Shown here one piece after another: positions 8,128 through 15,300 of a stretch of 64,000 nucleotides of DNA (position 1 is its first letter; each line of letters begins with the position of its first letter). The notes under the pieces are model-generated. The model made no database searches, was not told where the DNA came from, and saw nothing but the letters and a program-made list of their open reading frames with translations. The position numbers and the translations under genes are program-made. Origin of the DNA: Nonomuraea antri (lineage in GTDB: Bacteria > Actinomycetota > Actinomycetes > Streptosporangiales > Streptosporangiaceae); assembly GCF_013283785.1 (NCBI RefSeq), contig NZ_JABCPZ010000022.1:1-64000 (forward strand). The letters run 5' to 3'.

Positions 8128-9080
8128 CCGCCGTGGCCGGCGTGGACGTCGGCGGCGGCGGTATCAGGGTGCGCATCGAGCGCGACGGAACGCGACGGTA
8201 CGGCGAGGAGGCGGCGCCGGTACCGCGGGTGAACGGCCGCGTCGACCTCGACCGGCTGGCCGCCCGGATCATCGCGGTGGTCGAGCGCGCGACCGCGGAA
8301 CCGGAGCACCCGCTCACGGCCATGGCGGTCGGCCTGACCGGGCTGCCCGGGCTGGTGGACGACCCGGAGCGGTTGTGGCGGGCCCTGCGGGCGCCTCTCG
8401 GGCTGGACACGCTGGTCGTGGCGGGCGACCTGGTCACGACGCACGTCGGCGCGCTCGGCTTCCGTCCGGGAGCCGTGGTCGCCGCGGGAACGGGTGTCAT
8501 CGCGCTGGGCACCGACCTGGCCGGCGTTTGGAACCAGTCCGACGGCTGGGGCCACCTGCTCGGCGACCACGGTGGCGGCGCCTGGGTCGGCGCGCAGGGC
8601 CTGCACGCCGCCCTGCGCGCCCACGACGGCCGGGTCGGCGGCTCGGCGGCCCTGCTGGAACGCATGACCGCCCGCTTCGGCGACCCCTTCGACCTGGTGG
8701 CGCTCATGTACGAGCCGGGCGTGGCAGCCCACCAGCTGGCGTCGTTCGCGCCGGCCGTCGGTGACGCCGCCCGCGCCGGAGACCCGGTCGCCAGGCAGAT
8801 CTGGGCGGAGGCCGGCCGGCAGCTCGCCCACACCGCCGTGGCCGCCGCGAAGGGGCTCGACCCGGTCTTCTCCTGGGGCGGCCGCCTGTTCGAAGCCTCG
8901 GACCTGCTGATGGCCGAGTTCCAGGACGCCGTGCGGGCGCTGGCGCCGGGCGCGAGGTTCGTGCCGCCGCACGGCACCTCGGCCGACGGCGCGCTGGCCC
9001 TGGCCAGAGCCGCCGTCGCGGGGGAGATCCGCCCGCGCCACCCCTACCTGTACGTCTTCAGCGGGCCGGCCGTCCTGTGA
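8124..9080 (+). CDS. Amino-sugar kinase, BadF/BadG family (MurK/GlcNAc kinase type)
   Basis: Sugar kinase of the ASKHA fold, 318 residues. The N-terminal phosphate loop is AGVDVGGGGIRVRIERDG, and the family's active-site block is DGWGHLLGDHGGG. The probable TTG start at 8124 overlaps the murQ stop; a GTG three codons later (8133) is the alternative. In Clostridium acetobutylicum a kinase of this family, MurK, is encoded beside murQ and phosphorylates both MurNAc and GlcNAc. The same arrangement here makes a MurNAc/GlcNAc kinase the best guess, but specificity cannot be read directly. It is a distant paralogue of the kinase at 14365-15300. Confidence 0.85.
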   Translation: MTAVAGVDVGGGGIRVRIERDGTRRYGEEAAPVPRVNGRVDLDRLAARIIAVVERATAEPEHPLTAMAVGLTGLPGLVDDPERLWRALRAPLGLDTLVVAGDLVTTHVGALGFRPGAVVAAGTGVIALGTDLAGVWNQSDGWGHLLGDHGGGAWVGAQGLHAALRAHDGRVGGSAALLERMTARFGDPFDLVALMYEPGVAAHQLASFAPAVGDAARAGDPVARQIWAEAGRQLAHTAVAAAKGLDPVFSWGGRLFEASDLLMAEFQDAVRALAPGARFVPPHGTSADGALALARAAVAGEIRPRHPYLYVFSGPAVL

Positions 9081-9083
9081 CGG

Positions 9084-9921
9084 TCAGGTGCCCGGGTTCC
9101 AGAACTTCACTTCGGGGAAGGCCGGGGAGGTGCCGTCCAGCAGGGGGCGGGGGCGTCCGCGCAGGTGGCGGTCCATGAACGCGGCCACGTAGGCCCGCGT
9201 GACCTCCACCTCCCTGGCCGATCCCCTGGTCCACAGGGGGAAGTCGGTGAAGGAGTCGTGGTCGCCGCCGTCCAGCGTGAGCCACCGCTTCCAGCCCGGC
9301 ATCCTGGACCAGTCGCGGGGCCAGGTGAAGTCCGGGCCGCCGGGCTCGTGCACCTCGCCCGCGCCCATCAGCATGAACGGCCGTTCCAGGCCCTGCTCGG
9401 GGACGGGGACGAAGAAGGTGCCGTCCATGTTGACGGCGGCGCGGACGCGCGGGTCCTGGGACATCGTCCAGGTGGTGGTGGCGCCACCGAGCGAGTGGCC
9501 GGCCATGCCGATGCGGTCGCGGTCGATGAGGCGCGCGTCCTTCCAGGCCGGCCGCCGGGGAGGCTGGTGCCGTACGACTCGTGCACGTGGTCGATGCCGG
9601 CCACCACGTAGCCGCGGCTGGCCAGTTCCTCGGCCAGGCTGGTCAGGGTCGCGCGGGAGAAGGTGAATCCCGGTGACAGCACGACCAGCGGCAGCCTGAG
9701 AGCATGAGCTGTCTCGTCTTCTCGGCCGGCACCCATGGGTCGGGGCGGCTGTGGTCCACGAGGTGCAGGGTGACCGTCCCCACGGGGTGCGCGCCGGTGG
9801 GCCGCGGCAGCGAAGGCGCCGCGCCGGAGCCCACACCATGGCCAGGGGTGGCGGACGCGGTGAGCGGGGCGAGCAGGCTTGCGACCAGGCCGCCCGCCAC
9901 GCCGATGATCTTGATTGGCAT
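9084..9921 (-). pseudogene. Decayed secreted alpha/beta-hydrolase (PAF-acetylhydrolase-like esterase)
   Basis: Remains of a secreted lipase/esterase gene whose coding sequence runs through three frames. Frame 1 from about 9921 gives a signal peptide (MPIKIIGVAGGLVASLLAPL) and a WVPAEKTRQLM segment. Near 9695-9706 the homology jumps frame to LRLPLVVLSPGF...LASRGYVVAGIDHVHESYG. Near 9548-9560 it jumps again to RPAWKDARLIDRDRIGMAGHSLGG (nucleophile elbow GHSLGG), which reads to the stop at 9084. At both junctions sequence normally present in this family is missing, roughly 40-55 residues each as I recall it, so these look like two frame-breaking deletions and not single-base errors. A GGGAG ribosome site precedes the 9921 ATG. 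Convergent with the kinase gene, 3 bases apart. Confidence 0.8.
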
Positions 9922-9980
9922 GCCACTCATGCTCCCGACCCGGCCCGCGCCCGCGCATCGGCCGAACGAGCGGCCTTCAT

Positions 9981-10018
9981 GTGCGACTTGGGCGCAGGCC
10001 CTGCCACCAAAGTCGCAC
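9981..10018. terminator. Inverted repeat downstream of the NgcEFG-like operon
   Basis: GTGCGACTT (9981-9989) and AAGTCGCAC (10010-10018) are perfect 9-bp arms with a 20-base spacer. The repeat lies between the end of the leftward permease gene at 10053 and the start of the decayed esterase. No T-run follows. It could be a hairpin terminator for the importer operon or an operator for the former esterase gene. Confidence 0.45.
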
Positions 10019-10052
10019 CCGAGCCAGGAAGCGTCCCGCGCCCCGAGAGGGC

Positions 10053-10958
10053 CTACTTGAGCGCGCCCGCCGTCATGCCCGCCTGAATACGCCGCTGCAG
10101 GACGACGTAGACGATCAGGATCGGCGCCATCGCGATGGTGAGCCCGGCGAACAGCCCCGACCGGTCACCGGCGTAACCCTGCTCCACCGCGAGGTTGGCC
10201 AGGCCCTGCGAGAGTACGAACTGGTCGTCGTCGCTGACCAGGACGAGCGGGATCAGGTACTGGTTCCACTGGCCGATGAAGTTGAAGATGCCGACGCTGA
10301 TGAGCCCGGGCCTGGCCATCGGGAGCATCACCCTGAAGAACGTCGCCACCTCGCCGCAGCCGTCGAGCCTGGCGGCCTCGCCGACCTCCGCGGGCAGCGT
10401 ACGGAAGAAGGCGACCAGGAAGAACATGGAGAACGGCAGCGAGTACGCGGTGTAGACGAGGATGAGCCCGGGCAGCGAGTTGCCCAGCCCCAGGTTCTGC
10501 ACCACGAAGAACAACGGGACGAGCGCCATGAAGACGGGGAAGGTCATGCCCGCGACGAAGAAGTAGTACAGCACCCCCTTGGCGCGGAACTCGAAGCGGG
10601 CGAACGCGTAGGCGCCCATGGCCGACAGCAGGAGCGTCAGCGTCACGCCGCCGCCGACCACGACCACGGTGTTGCCGAAGTAGGTGCCGATCGACGCCGA
10701 GTCCCAGGCGCGGACGAAGTTCTCCCAGCGCAGCGCCCGCGGCAGCGCCCACGGGTCGGCCACGATCTCCGGGTCGCTCTTGAACGAGCTGACGACGGCC
10801 CAGATCAGCGGCAGGGTCGACACGACGGCCCACAGGATGAGCAGCGCCTGGGCGACCGCGATCGTCGGGCCGGACGATCCGCGCCGCCCGGACCGCGCCC
10901 CGGCCGGACGGGTCTCGGCCGGGGCCTTGCGTACCAGGTCGCGCGTGGCGGTGGCCAT
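10053..10958 (-). CDS. N-acetylglucosamine/chitobiose ABC permease, NgcG-like
   Basis: MalG-type permease of a CUT1 importer, 301 residues. A basic N-terminal tail of about 30 residues is followed by six membrane segments, and the EAA loop reads GEAARLDGCGE. The ATG at 10958 shares one base with the stop of the preceding permease (TGATG); a GTG at 10961 is an alternative. It is the last gene of the operon starting at 13272. The NgcG assignment rests on the NgcE-like binding protein in the same operon. No ATPase is encoded nearby. Confidence 0.9.
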   Translation of the reverse strand: MATATRDLVRKAPAETRPAGARSGRRGSSGPTIAVAQALLILWAVVSTLPLIWAVVSSFKSDPEIVADPWALPRALRWENFVRAWDSASIGTYFGNTVVVVGGGVTLTLLLSAMGAYAFARFEFRAKGVLYYFFVAGMTFPVFMALVPLFFVVQNLGLGNSLPGLILVYTAYSLPFSMFFLVAFFRTLPAEVGEAARLDGCGEVATFFRVMLPMARPGLISVGIFNFIGQWNQYLIPLVLVSDDDQFVLSQGLANLAVEQGYAGDRSGLFAGLTIAMAPILIVYVVLQRRIQAGMTAGALK

Positions 10959-11869
10959 CACAGCTCGATCCTCTCTCTGCGGGTCGCGCGCAGCGTGAAC
11001 GCGGACAGCGCCAGGGTGACGACGAAGAGCACGACGCCCATGGCGGAGGCGTAGCCGAAGCGGCCGTAGGAGAACGCGTTCTGGTAGAGGTAGAAGGAGC
11101 CGACCTGGGTGGAGTCGTTCGGCCCGCCGCCGGTCATGATCTGCACGACGGCGAACGCGTCGAGTGCCGCGATCCCCAGGTACACGGCGGCCGTCCGGAC
11201 GTTCTCCCAGATCAGCGGGATCGTGACGCGGAAGAAGACCTGGCTTCTGGACGCGCCGTCGAGCACCGCCGCCTCCAGCAGCGACGCGGGGATCGCCTTG
11301 ATGCCGGCGGTGAAGAGCACGACGTAGAAGCCGACGCCGTTCCAGACGAGCACGGCGAGCACCGCCCAGAAGGCCAGGCTCTCGTCACCCAGCCACGACG
11401 GCTGGACCCCGTCCAGGCCGACGGCTTTCAGCGCGCCGTTGAGCAGCCCGTTGATCGGGTTGTAGATGTTCATCCAGAGCACGCCGATGATCGCGATCGA
11501 CAACACGTACGGGAAGAAGAACACGACCCGGTAGAAGGCCGCCCCCCGCACCCCGCGGCTCTCGCCGCCGCGCGGGCCGCCGGCCGCGTTGAGCATGAAG
11601 GCCAGGAAGAGCGCCAGCCCGATGGTGATCAGCGGCAGGGTCACCAGGAGGAGCAGGTTGTTGCCGAGCGCCCGCCAGAACACCGGGTCGCCGAACAGCT
11701 CGGTGAAGTTGGCCAGGCCGATGACGTTGAACTCGGCGGACAGGCCGCGCCAGTCGGTGATCGCGATGTAGAACGCCTGGACGTACGGCGAGGCCACGAA
11801 CACCGTGTAGAGGACGAGCGGCGCGGCGAGGAAGCCGAGGGCGAGTCGGCCCTGGTGCCGGTTGCGCAT
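10958..11869 (-). CDS. N-acetylglucosamine/chitobiose ABC permease, NgcF-like
   Basis: MalF-type permease, 303 residues. It begins with a short basic tail (MRNRHQGR) and then hydrophobic segments. The EAA loop is LLEAAVLDGASRSQVF, followed by the typical VVQIMTGGGPNDSTQV segment. The ATG at 11869 lies 14 bases after the stop of the binding protein. It pairs with the 10053-10958 product. The reading frame stays open far upstream on this strand, but those residues are low-complexity shadow of the binding-protein gene, so the start at 11869 is preferred. Confidence 0.9.
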   Translation of the reverse strand: MRNRHQGRLALGFLAAPLVLYTVFVASPYVQAFYIAITDWRGLSAEFNVIGLANFTELFGDPVFWRALGNNLLLLVTLPLITIGLALFLAFMLNAAGGPRGGESRGVRGAAFYRVVFFFPYVLSIAIIGVLWMNIYNPINGLLNGALKAVGLDGVQPSWLGDESLAFWAVLAVLVWNGVGFYVVLFTAGIKAIPASLLEAAVLDGASRSQVFFRVTIPLIWENVRTAAVYLGIAALDAFAVVQIMTGGGPNDSTQVGSFYLYQNAFSYGRFGYASAMGVVLFVVTLALSAFTLRATRRERIEL

Positions 11870-11883
11870 GGACCCGCCCGCCT

Positions 11884-13272
11884 CTACTTCCTGGCCGCGT
11901 CGGTCAGGCGCTGCGCTTCCGTGGCGAGCTGGTCGGCCTTGACGTCGCCGTTCATGAACCGGCCCATCACCTTGGCGATGTCGTTCCACAGCCGGCTGTT
12001 GCGGGTGTCGAGGGTGAGACCGAAGATGTGGTCGCCGGCCTCGGCCAGCGCCTTGTTGATCGACACGAGGCCGTGCTTGGCGTCGGCGGGCAGCTTGGCG
12101 TTGCGGTTCGACGACAGCGCGCCGGCCTGGGCGATGAAGTTCGCGGCGCTCTCGTCGGAGACCAGCGCGCGCAGGAACTCCAGGCCGCCGGCGGTGTTGG
12201 CGGCGTCGCGGGGCAGCACGTACGGCTCGCCCGCCTTGGCGCACAGGGCGCCGAACGGCCGGTCGTCGGCGTCGGTGATCGACGGCACCCGGCAGATCGA
12301 CATGTCGAAGCCGGCCGGGACGCTGTCGCCCATCTCCTTCTCCAGCCACGACCCGCCGGGCACGAATCCGGCCTTGCCCTGGAGGAACTGCAGCTGGGCG
12401 TCGGTGTGGTTCAGCCCGGAGCTGCCCTTGAGCACCCAGCCGTTGGCCGGGATCGCCTCGAACGCCTTCAGCGCGGCGACGGCCCGGTCGTCGGTCCAGG
12501 CGTCCTTCTCCATGTTGTTGATCTTGTCGATGACCTCCTTGCCGGCCACCTTGTAGATCATCGAAGCGAGCCACCAGAACATGTAGTACGGGAACTGGCC
12601 GGGATAGACCCAGGGGGTGACGCCCGCGGTGGCCATCTTCTCGCACAGGTCGAGGTAGGCCTCCCAGGTCTGCGGGTAGGTCCAGCCCTTCTCCGCGAAC
12701 AGCGAGGAGCTGTGCCAGGCGCCGTACGCGCCGTAGGAGATGTTGAGCACCAGGAACTCGCCGCCGTGCGTGCCCACCTCGACCACTCCTGGGCGCAGGG
12801 TGTCGCCCACGGTGCGCGCGGGATCGTTCCAGGACGGCGCCTGCAGCAGGGGCGCCAGCGGCAGGAGCGCCTTGTCGCCGACGAGCGCGCCGTAGTCGAT
12901 GGCGTTGGAGCCGGAGTTGTTCACCACGTCCGGCGGGTTCTTGGCGACGAAACGCGGCTGCAGGGTCTGCTGGATCTGCTGGGTCGCCGACTGCTTGATC
13001 TCCGCCTTGGCGTGCTTGCCCCGGTACAGCTCGATGGGCAGCTTGATGTAGGTCTGGCCGTAGCCGCCGTCGAAGACGACGATCTCGACGGGCGCGTCGG
13101 ACGCGACGCCGAAGGGGTTGCCCGCGACGGCGCGGCCGGTCGGGGCGGCGGCGGGGGACGGACGGCCGCCGCCCGGGGTGGCGCAGGCGGCCAGCGCGCC
13201 GGCGACGGGGGCCATGGTCATGAACGCCAGGACCGAACGGCGGGTCGGGCGCGACTGGGACGAACGGGTCAT
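11884..13272 (-). CDS. N-acetylglucosamine/diacetylchitobiose-binding lipoprotein, NgcE-like
   Basis: Extracellular solute-binding protein, 462 residues. The N-terminus combines a twin-arginine-type motif (TRRSVLA, residues 10-16) with a lipobox LAAC, Cys at residue 30. The NPFGVASDAPVEIVVFDGG start, the TQQIQQTLQPRFV segment and NPPDVVNNSGSNA resemble the NgcE family of the NgcEFG transporter of Streptomyces, from memory. The start at 13272 has a TGGAGGTG ribosome site about 7 bases upstream; a longer reading to 13299 has none. The gene is divergent from the SIS/kinase/hexosaminidase operon across a palindrome, which ties uptake of GlcNAc or chitobiose to its metabolism. Confidence 0.9.
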   Translation of the reverse strand: MTRSSQSRPTRRSVLAFMTMAPVAGALAACATPGGGRPSPAAAPTGRAVAGNPFGVASDAPVEIVVFDGGYGQTYIKLPIELYRGKHAKAEIKQSATQQIQQTLQPRFVAKNPPDVVNNSGSNAIDYGALVGDKALLPLAPLLQAPSWNDPARTVGDTLRPGVVEVGTHGGEFLVLNISYGAYGAWHSSSLFAEKGWTYPQTWEAYLDLCEKMATAGVTPWVYPGQFPYYMFWWLASMIYKVAGKEVIDKINNMEKDAWTDDRAVAALKAFEAIPANGWVLKGSSGLNHTDAQLQFLQGKAGFVPGGSWLEKEMGDSVPAGFDMSICRVPSITDADDRPFGALCAKAGEPYVLPRDAANTAGGLEFLRALVSDESAANFIAQAGALSSNRNAKLPADAKHGLVSINKALAEAGDHIFGLTLDTRNSRLWNDIAKVMGRFMNGDVKADQLATEAQRLTDAARK

Positions 13273-13312
13273 TTGGGTACACCTCCACAGGAACCACACT
13301 TTTGCGATCCTG

Positions 13313-13333
13313 AGTAAGGTAAGCTACCTTACT
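13313..13333. promoter_or_regulatory. Perfect 9+3+9 palindromic operator candidate
   Basis: AGTAAGGTA-AGC-TACCTTACT, with arms at 13313-13321 and 13325-13333. It lies in the 64-bp divergent gap between the NgcE-like gene and the SIS gene and ends 3 bases before the SIS start codon. It does not match the DasR dre consensus. It resembles an iron-regulator box at 12 of 19 positions, which I take as chance. The ROK regulator encoded at 16830-18068 in the same operon is the obvious candidate binder. Confidence 0.7.
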
Positions 13334-13336
13334 AAT

Positions 13337-14368
13337 ATGGCTACAGCAACAGGCGATGCACCGGCTTTTCCGTGGAACTCCTTTGATCAGGCGTTCGGCA
13401 GCCAGCCCGGGGCGCTGGCGGACCTCGTGGCGGCGCTGCCGGCGCAGCTCGACCGTCACCACGGCATGTCCCGGCTGGTCGTGTTCGCGATCGGGGCCAG
13501 CCACGCCGCGGCCCACGTGCTGGTGGCGCACCTGACCGCCCACGGGATCCCGTGCGAGCTGCAGACCGGGGCCGATTTCACCGCCGCCCAGGCCCGGCCG
13601 GGCACGACCTACCTGGGGATCTCCCAGTCGGGGCGGAGCGTCGAGATCGTGCGTGCGCTGTCGCAGGTTCCCCCGGAATCACGCATGAGCGTGGTCAACC
13701 GGGTGCCCTCGCCGGTGGCCGAGCTGACGCCGGACCCGCTCACGCTGGGCGGCGTCGCCGACTCCCGGGTGTCGACCGTCGGCTACACCGCCACGGCGCT
13801 GGCCCTGGCCATGCTGGCCGAGCACCTCACCGGCGGCGCGGACCTGGCGCGCTGGCAGGCGTTCGGCGAGCTGGTCGCCACCGTGATCGAGCGGCGCCGC
13901 GAGGCCGCCGCCGTCATCGCGGCCGACCTGCTGCGCGCCGGCCACATCGACGTGGTCTCCTCGCGCGCCGGGCTGGCCGCCGCGGAAGGCGCCGCCCTGC
14001 TGTTCCGCGAAGGCGCCGTGGTGCCGGCCGCGAGCTACGACACCCGCTCCTACCTGCACGGATTCATGGACAGCGCCAAGCCGGGCAGCGTGCACCTGAT
14101 CGTCGACCGGGGCGACGAGGCGCTGCTGGCCAGGCAGCTCGCCGACCACGGCGCCACCGTGCACGTCATCGGCACCGAGCCGATCCCCTACGCCGGCACC
14201 GGCCCGCTGCACCAGATCCTGCTGCCCGCGATGACGGACGCCGAGCTGTCCATCGCCGCCAGCGTGATCTGCCAGATGATCGTCCAGGAGGCGTGCGCGG
14301 CCACCGGCCGCCGTCCCGAGGACTCGGTGTTCACCCGCATCGACACGAAGGTGGAGACCGCCGCGTGA
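13337..14368 (+). CDS. SIS-domain phosphosugar protein (GlmS-like isomerase/deaminase half)
   Basis: Two tandem SIS domains without a glutaminase domain, 343 residues. SIS 1 carries VFAIGASHAAAHVL and the phosphate-binding GISQSGRSVEIV. SIS 2 carries EGAALLFREGAVVPA and SYLHGFM, which corresponds to the LKHG block of GlmS. This architecture is shared by AgaS and by GlcN-6-phosphate deaminases of the NagB-II/GlmD type. With the kinase and hexosaminidase downstream, deamination of GlcN-6-phosphate to fructose-6-phosphate is a reasonable but unproven role. The start codon follows the palindrome by 3 bases with no ribosome site visible, so a leaderless message is likely. It overlaps the next gene by 4 bases (GTGA). 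Confidence 0.85.
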   Translation: MATATGDAPAFPWNSFDQAFGSQPGALADLVAALPAQLDRHHGMSRLVVFAIGASHAAAHVLVAHLTAHGIPCELQTGADFTAAQARPGTTYLGISQSGRSVEIVRALSQVPPESRMSVVNRVPSPVAELTPDPLTLGGVADSRVSTVGYTATALALAMLAEHLTGGADLARWQAFGELVATVIERRREAAAVIAADLLRAGHIDVVSSRAGLAAAEGAALLFREGAVVPAASYDTRSYLHGFMDSAKPGSVHLIVDRGDEALLARQLADHGATVHVIGTEPIPYAGTGPLHQILLPAMTDAELSIAASVICQMIVQEACAATGRRPEDSVFTRIDTKVETAA

Positions 14369-15300
14369 GCCTGGTCCAGCCGCCGCGCCGCGGCGTCGCC
14401 GGCCTCGACATCGGCGGCTCGTACCTGCGCGTCCGCATCGAGGACGCGGAAACCGGCGCCGAAGTCGTCAACGCGACCAGGCCCAACGCCGACTGGAACG
14501 ACCTGCGGGCGGCCGGCCGCGCCCGGCTGATCCGCACCGTCCTGGACGAGCTCACGCCCGCCGGCCACGAACTGGCCGCCGTGGGCGTGGGGGCGCGCGG
14601 TTGCGACTCCGACGCGCTGACCCGCGAGCTGGAGTCCGCCGTGTCGGCCGAGCTCGACCCGCGCGTGATCGTCAGGGTCTGCAACGACGCGCTGCTCGTC
14701 GGGCTGGCCGGCGGATGGGAGCACGCCCTGTCGGTGATCGCCGGAACCGGCGCCGTCGTCGCCGGGCGGACCGGTGACGGCGCGACCGTGCTCACCGACG
14801 GCTGGGGCTGGCTGCTCGGCGACCACGGCAGCGCGCCGCGCATCGTCATCGACGCGCTGCGGCACTACGCGGCGAGCGTGGACCGGGGCGGGAGCGACCC
14901 GGTGTTCCGCGCCTTCGTCGCGGACGCGTTCGCACTCACCGAGGATCGGGCACTGCCCGCCGCGCTGGAAGGCGCGCGCGAGGCGCTGGGCGACCACGCG
15001 CCGGGCGTCTTCGCGTGCGCGCTGGCCGGCTCGCCCAGCGCCGGTCGGGCGATCGGTGACAACGCCCGGCGGCTGGCCGGCAGCGTCGCGGCGGCGCTGG
15101 GCCACGGCGTCCTGGCCGACGCCGTCGTCGGCGCCGGCGCGGTCCTGGTCAACCAGCCGCTGTTCCAGGCCGCGTTCGCCGAGGGGCTGCGCGACCACGG
15201 CGTCACGCTGCCGCTGTCCGTCCTCGACACCGAGCCGGTCCACGGAGCCGTCCGGCTCGCCCACCTGGCACTGCCGAACGATGAGGAGCACCTCGTATGA
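14365..15300 (+). CDS. N-acetylglucosamine kinase, BadF/BadG family
   Basis: ASKHA-fold sugar kinase, 311 residues. It has the phosphate loop AGLDIGGSYLRVRIED, the ADENOSINE-side SVIAGTGAVVAG block and the family motif DGWGWLLGDHGSA. It probably phosphorylates GlcNAc released by the hexosaminidase encoded next (15297-16763), with which it overlaps by 4 bases (ATGA). Its GTG start overlaps the SIS gene stop. It is a diverged relative of the 8124-9080 kinase. Two kinases of one family in one region suggest different substrates, for instance GlcNAc here and MurNAc/GlcNAc beside murQ. Confidence 0.85.
   Translation: MSLVQPPRRGVAGLDIGGSYLRVRIEDAETGAEVVNATRPNADWNDLRAAGRARLIRTVLDELTPAGHELAAVGVGARGCDSDALTRELESAVSAELDPRVIVRVCNDALLVGLAGGWEHALSVIAGTGAVVAGRTGDGATVLTDGWGWLLGDHGSAPRIVIDALRHYAASVDRGGSDPVFRAFVADAFALTEDRALPAALEGAREALGDHAPGVFACALAGSPSAGRAIGDNARRLAGSVAAALGHGVLADAVVGAGAVLVNQPLFQAAFAEGLRDHGVTLPLSVLDTEPVHGAVRLAHLALPNDEEHLV

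Noticed and set aside
13313-13333. Iron-regulator (DtxR/IdeR) box
   Set aside because: Only 12 of 19 positions match and no iron-related gene is adjacent; the palindrome is better explained as a local sugar-regulator operator.
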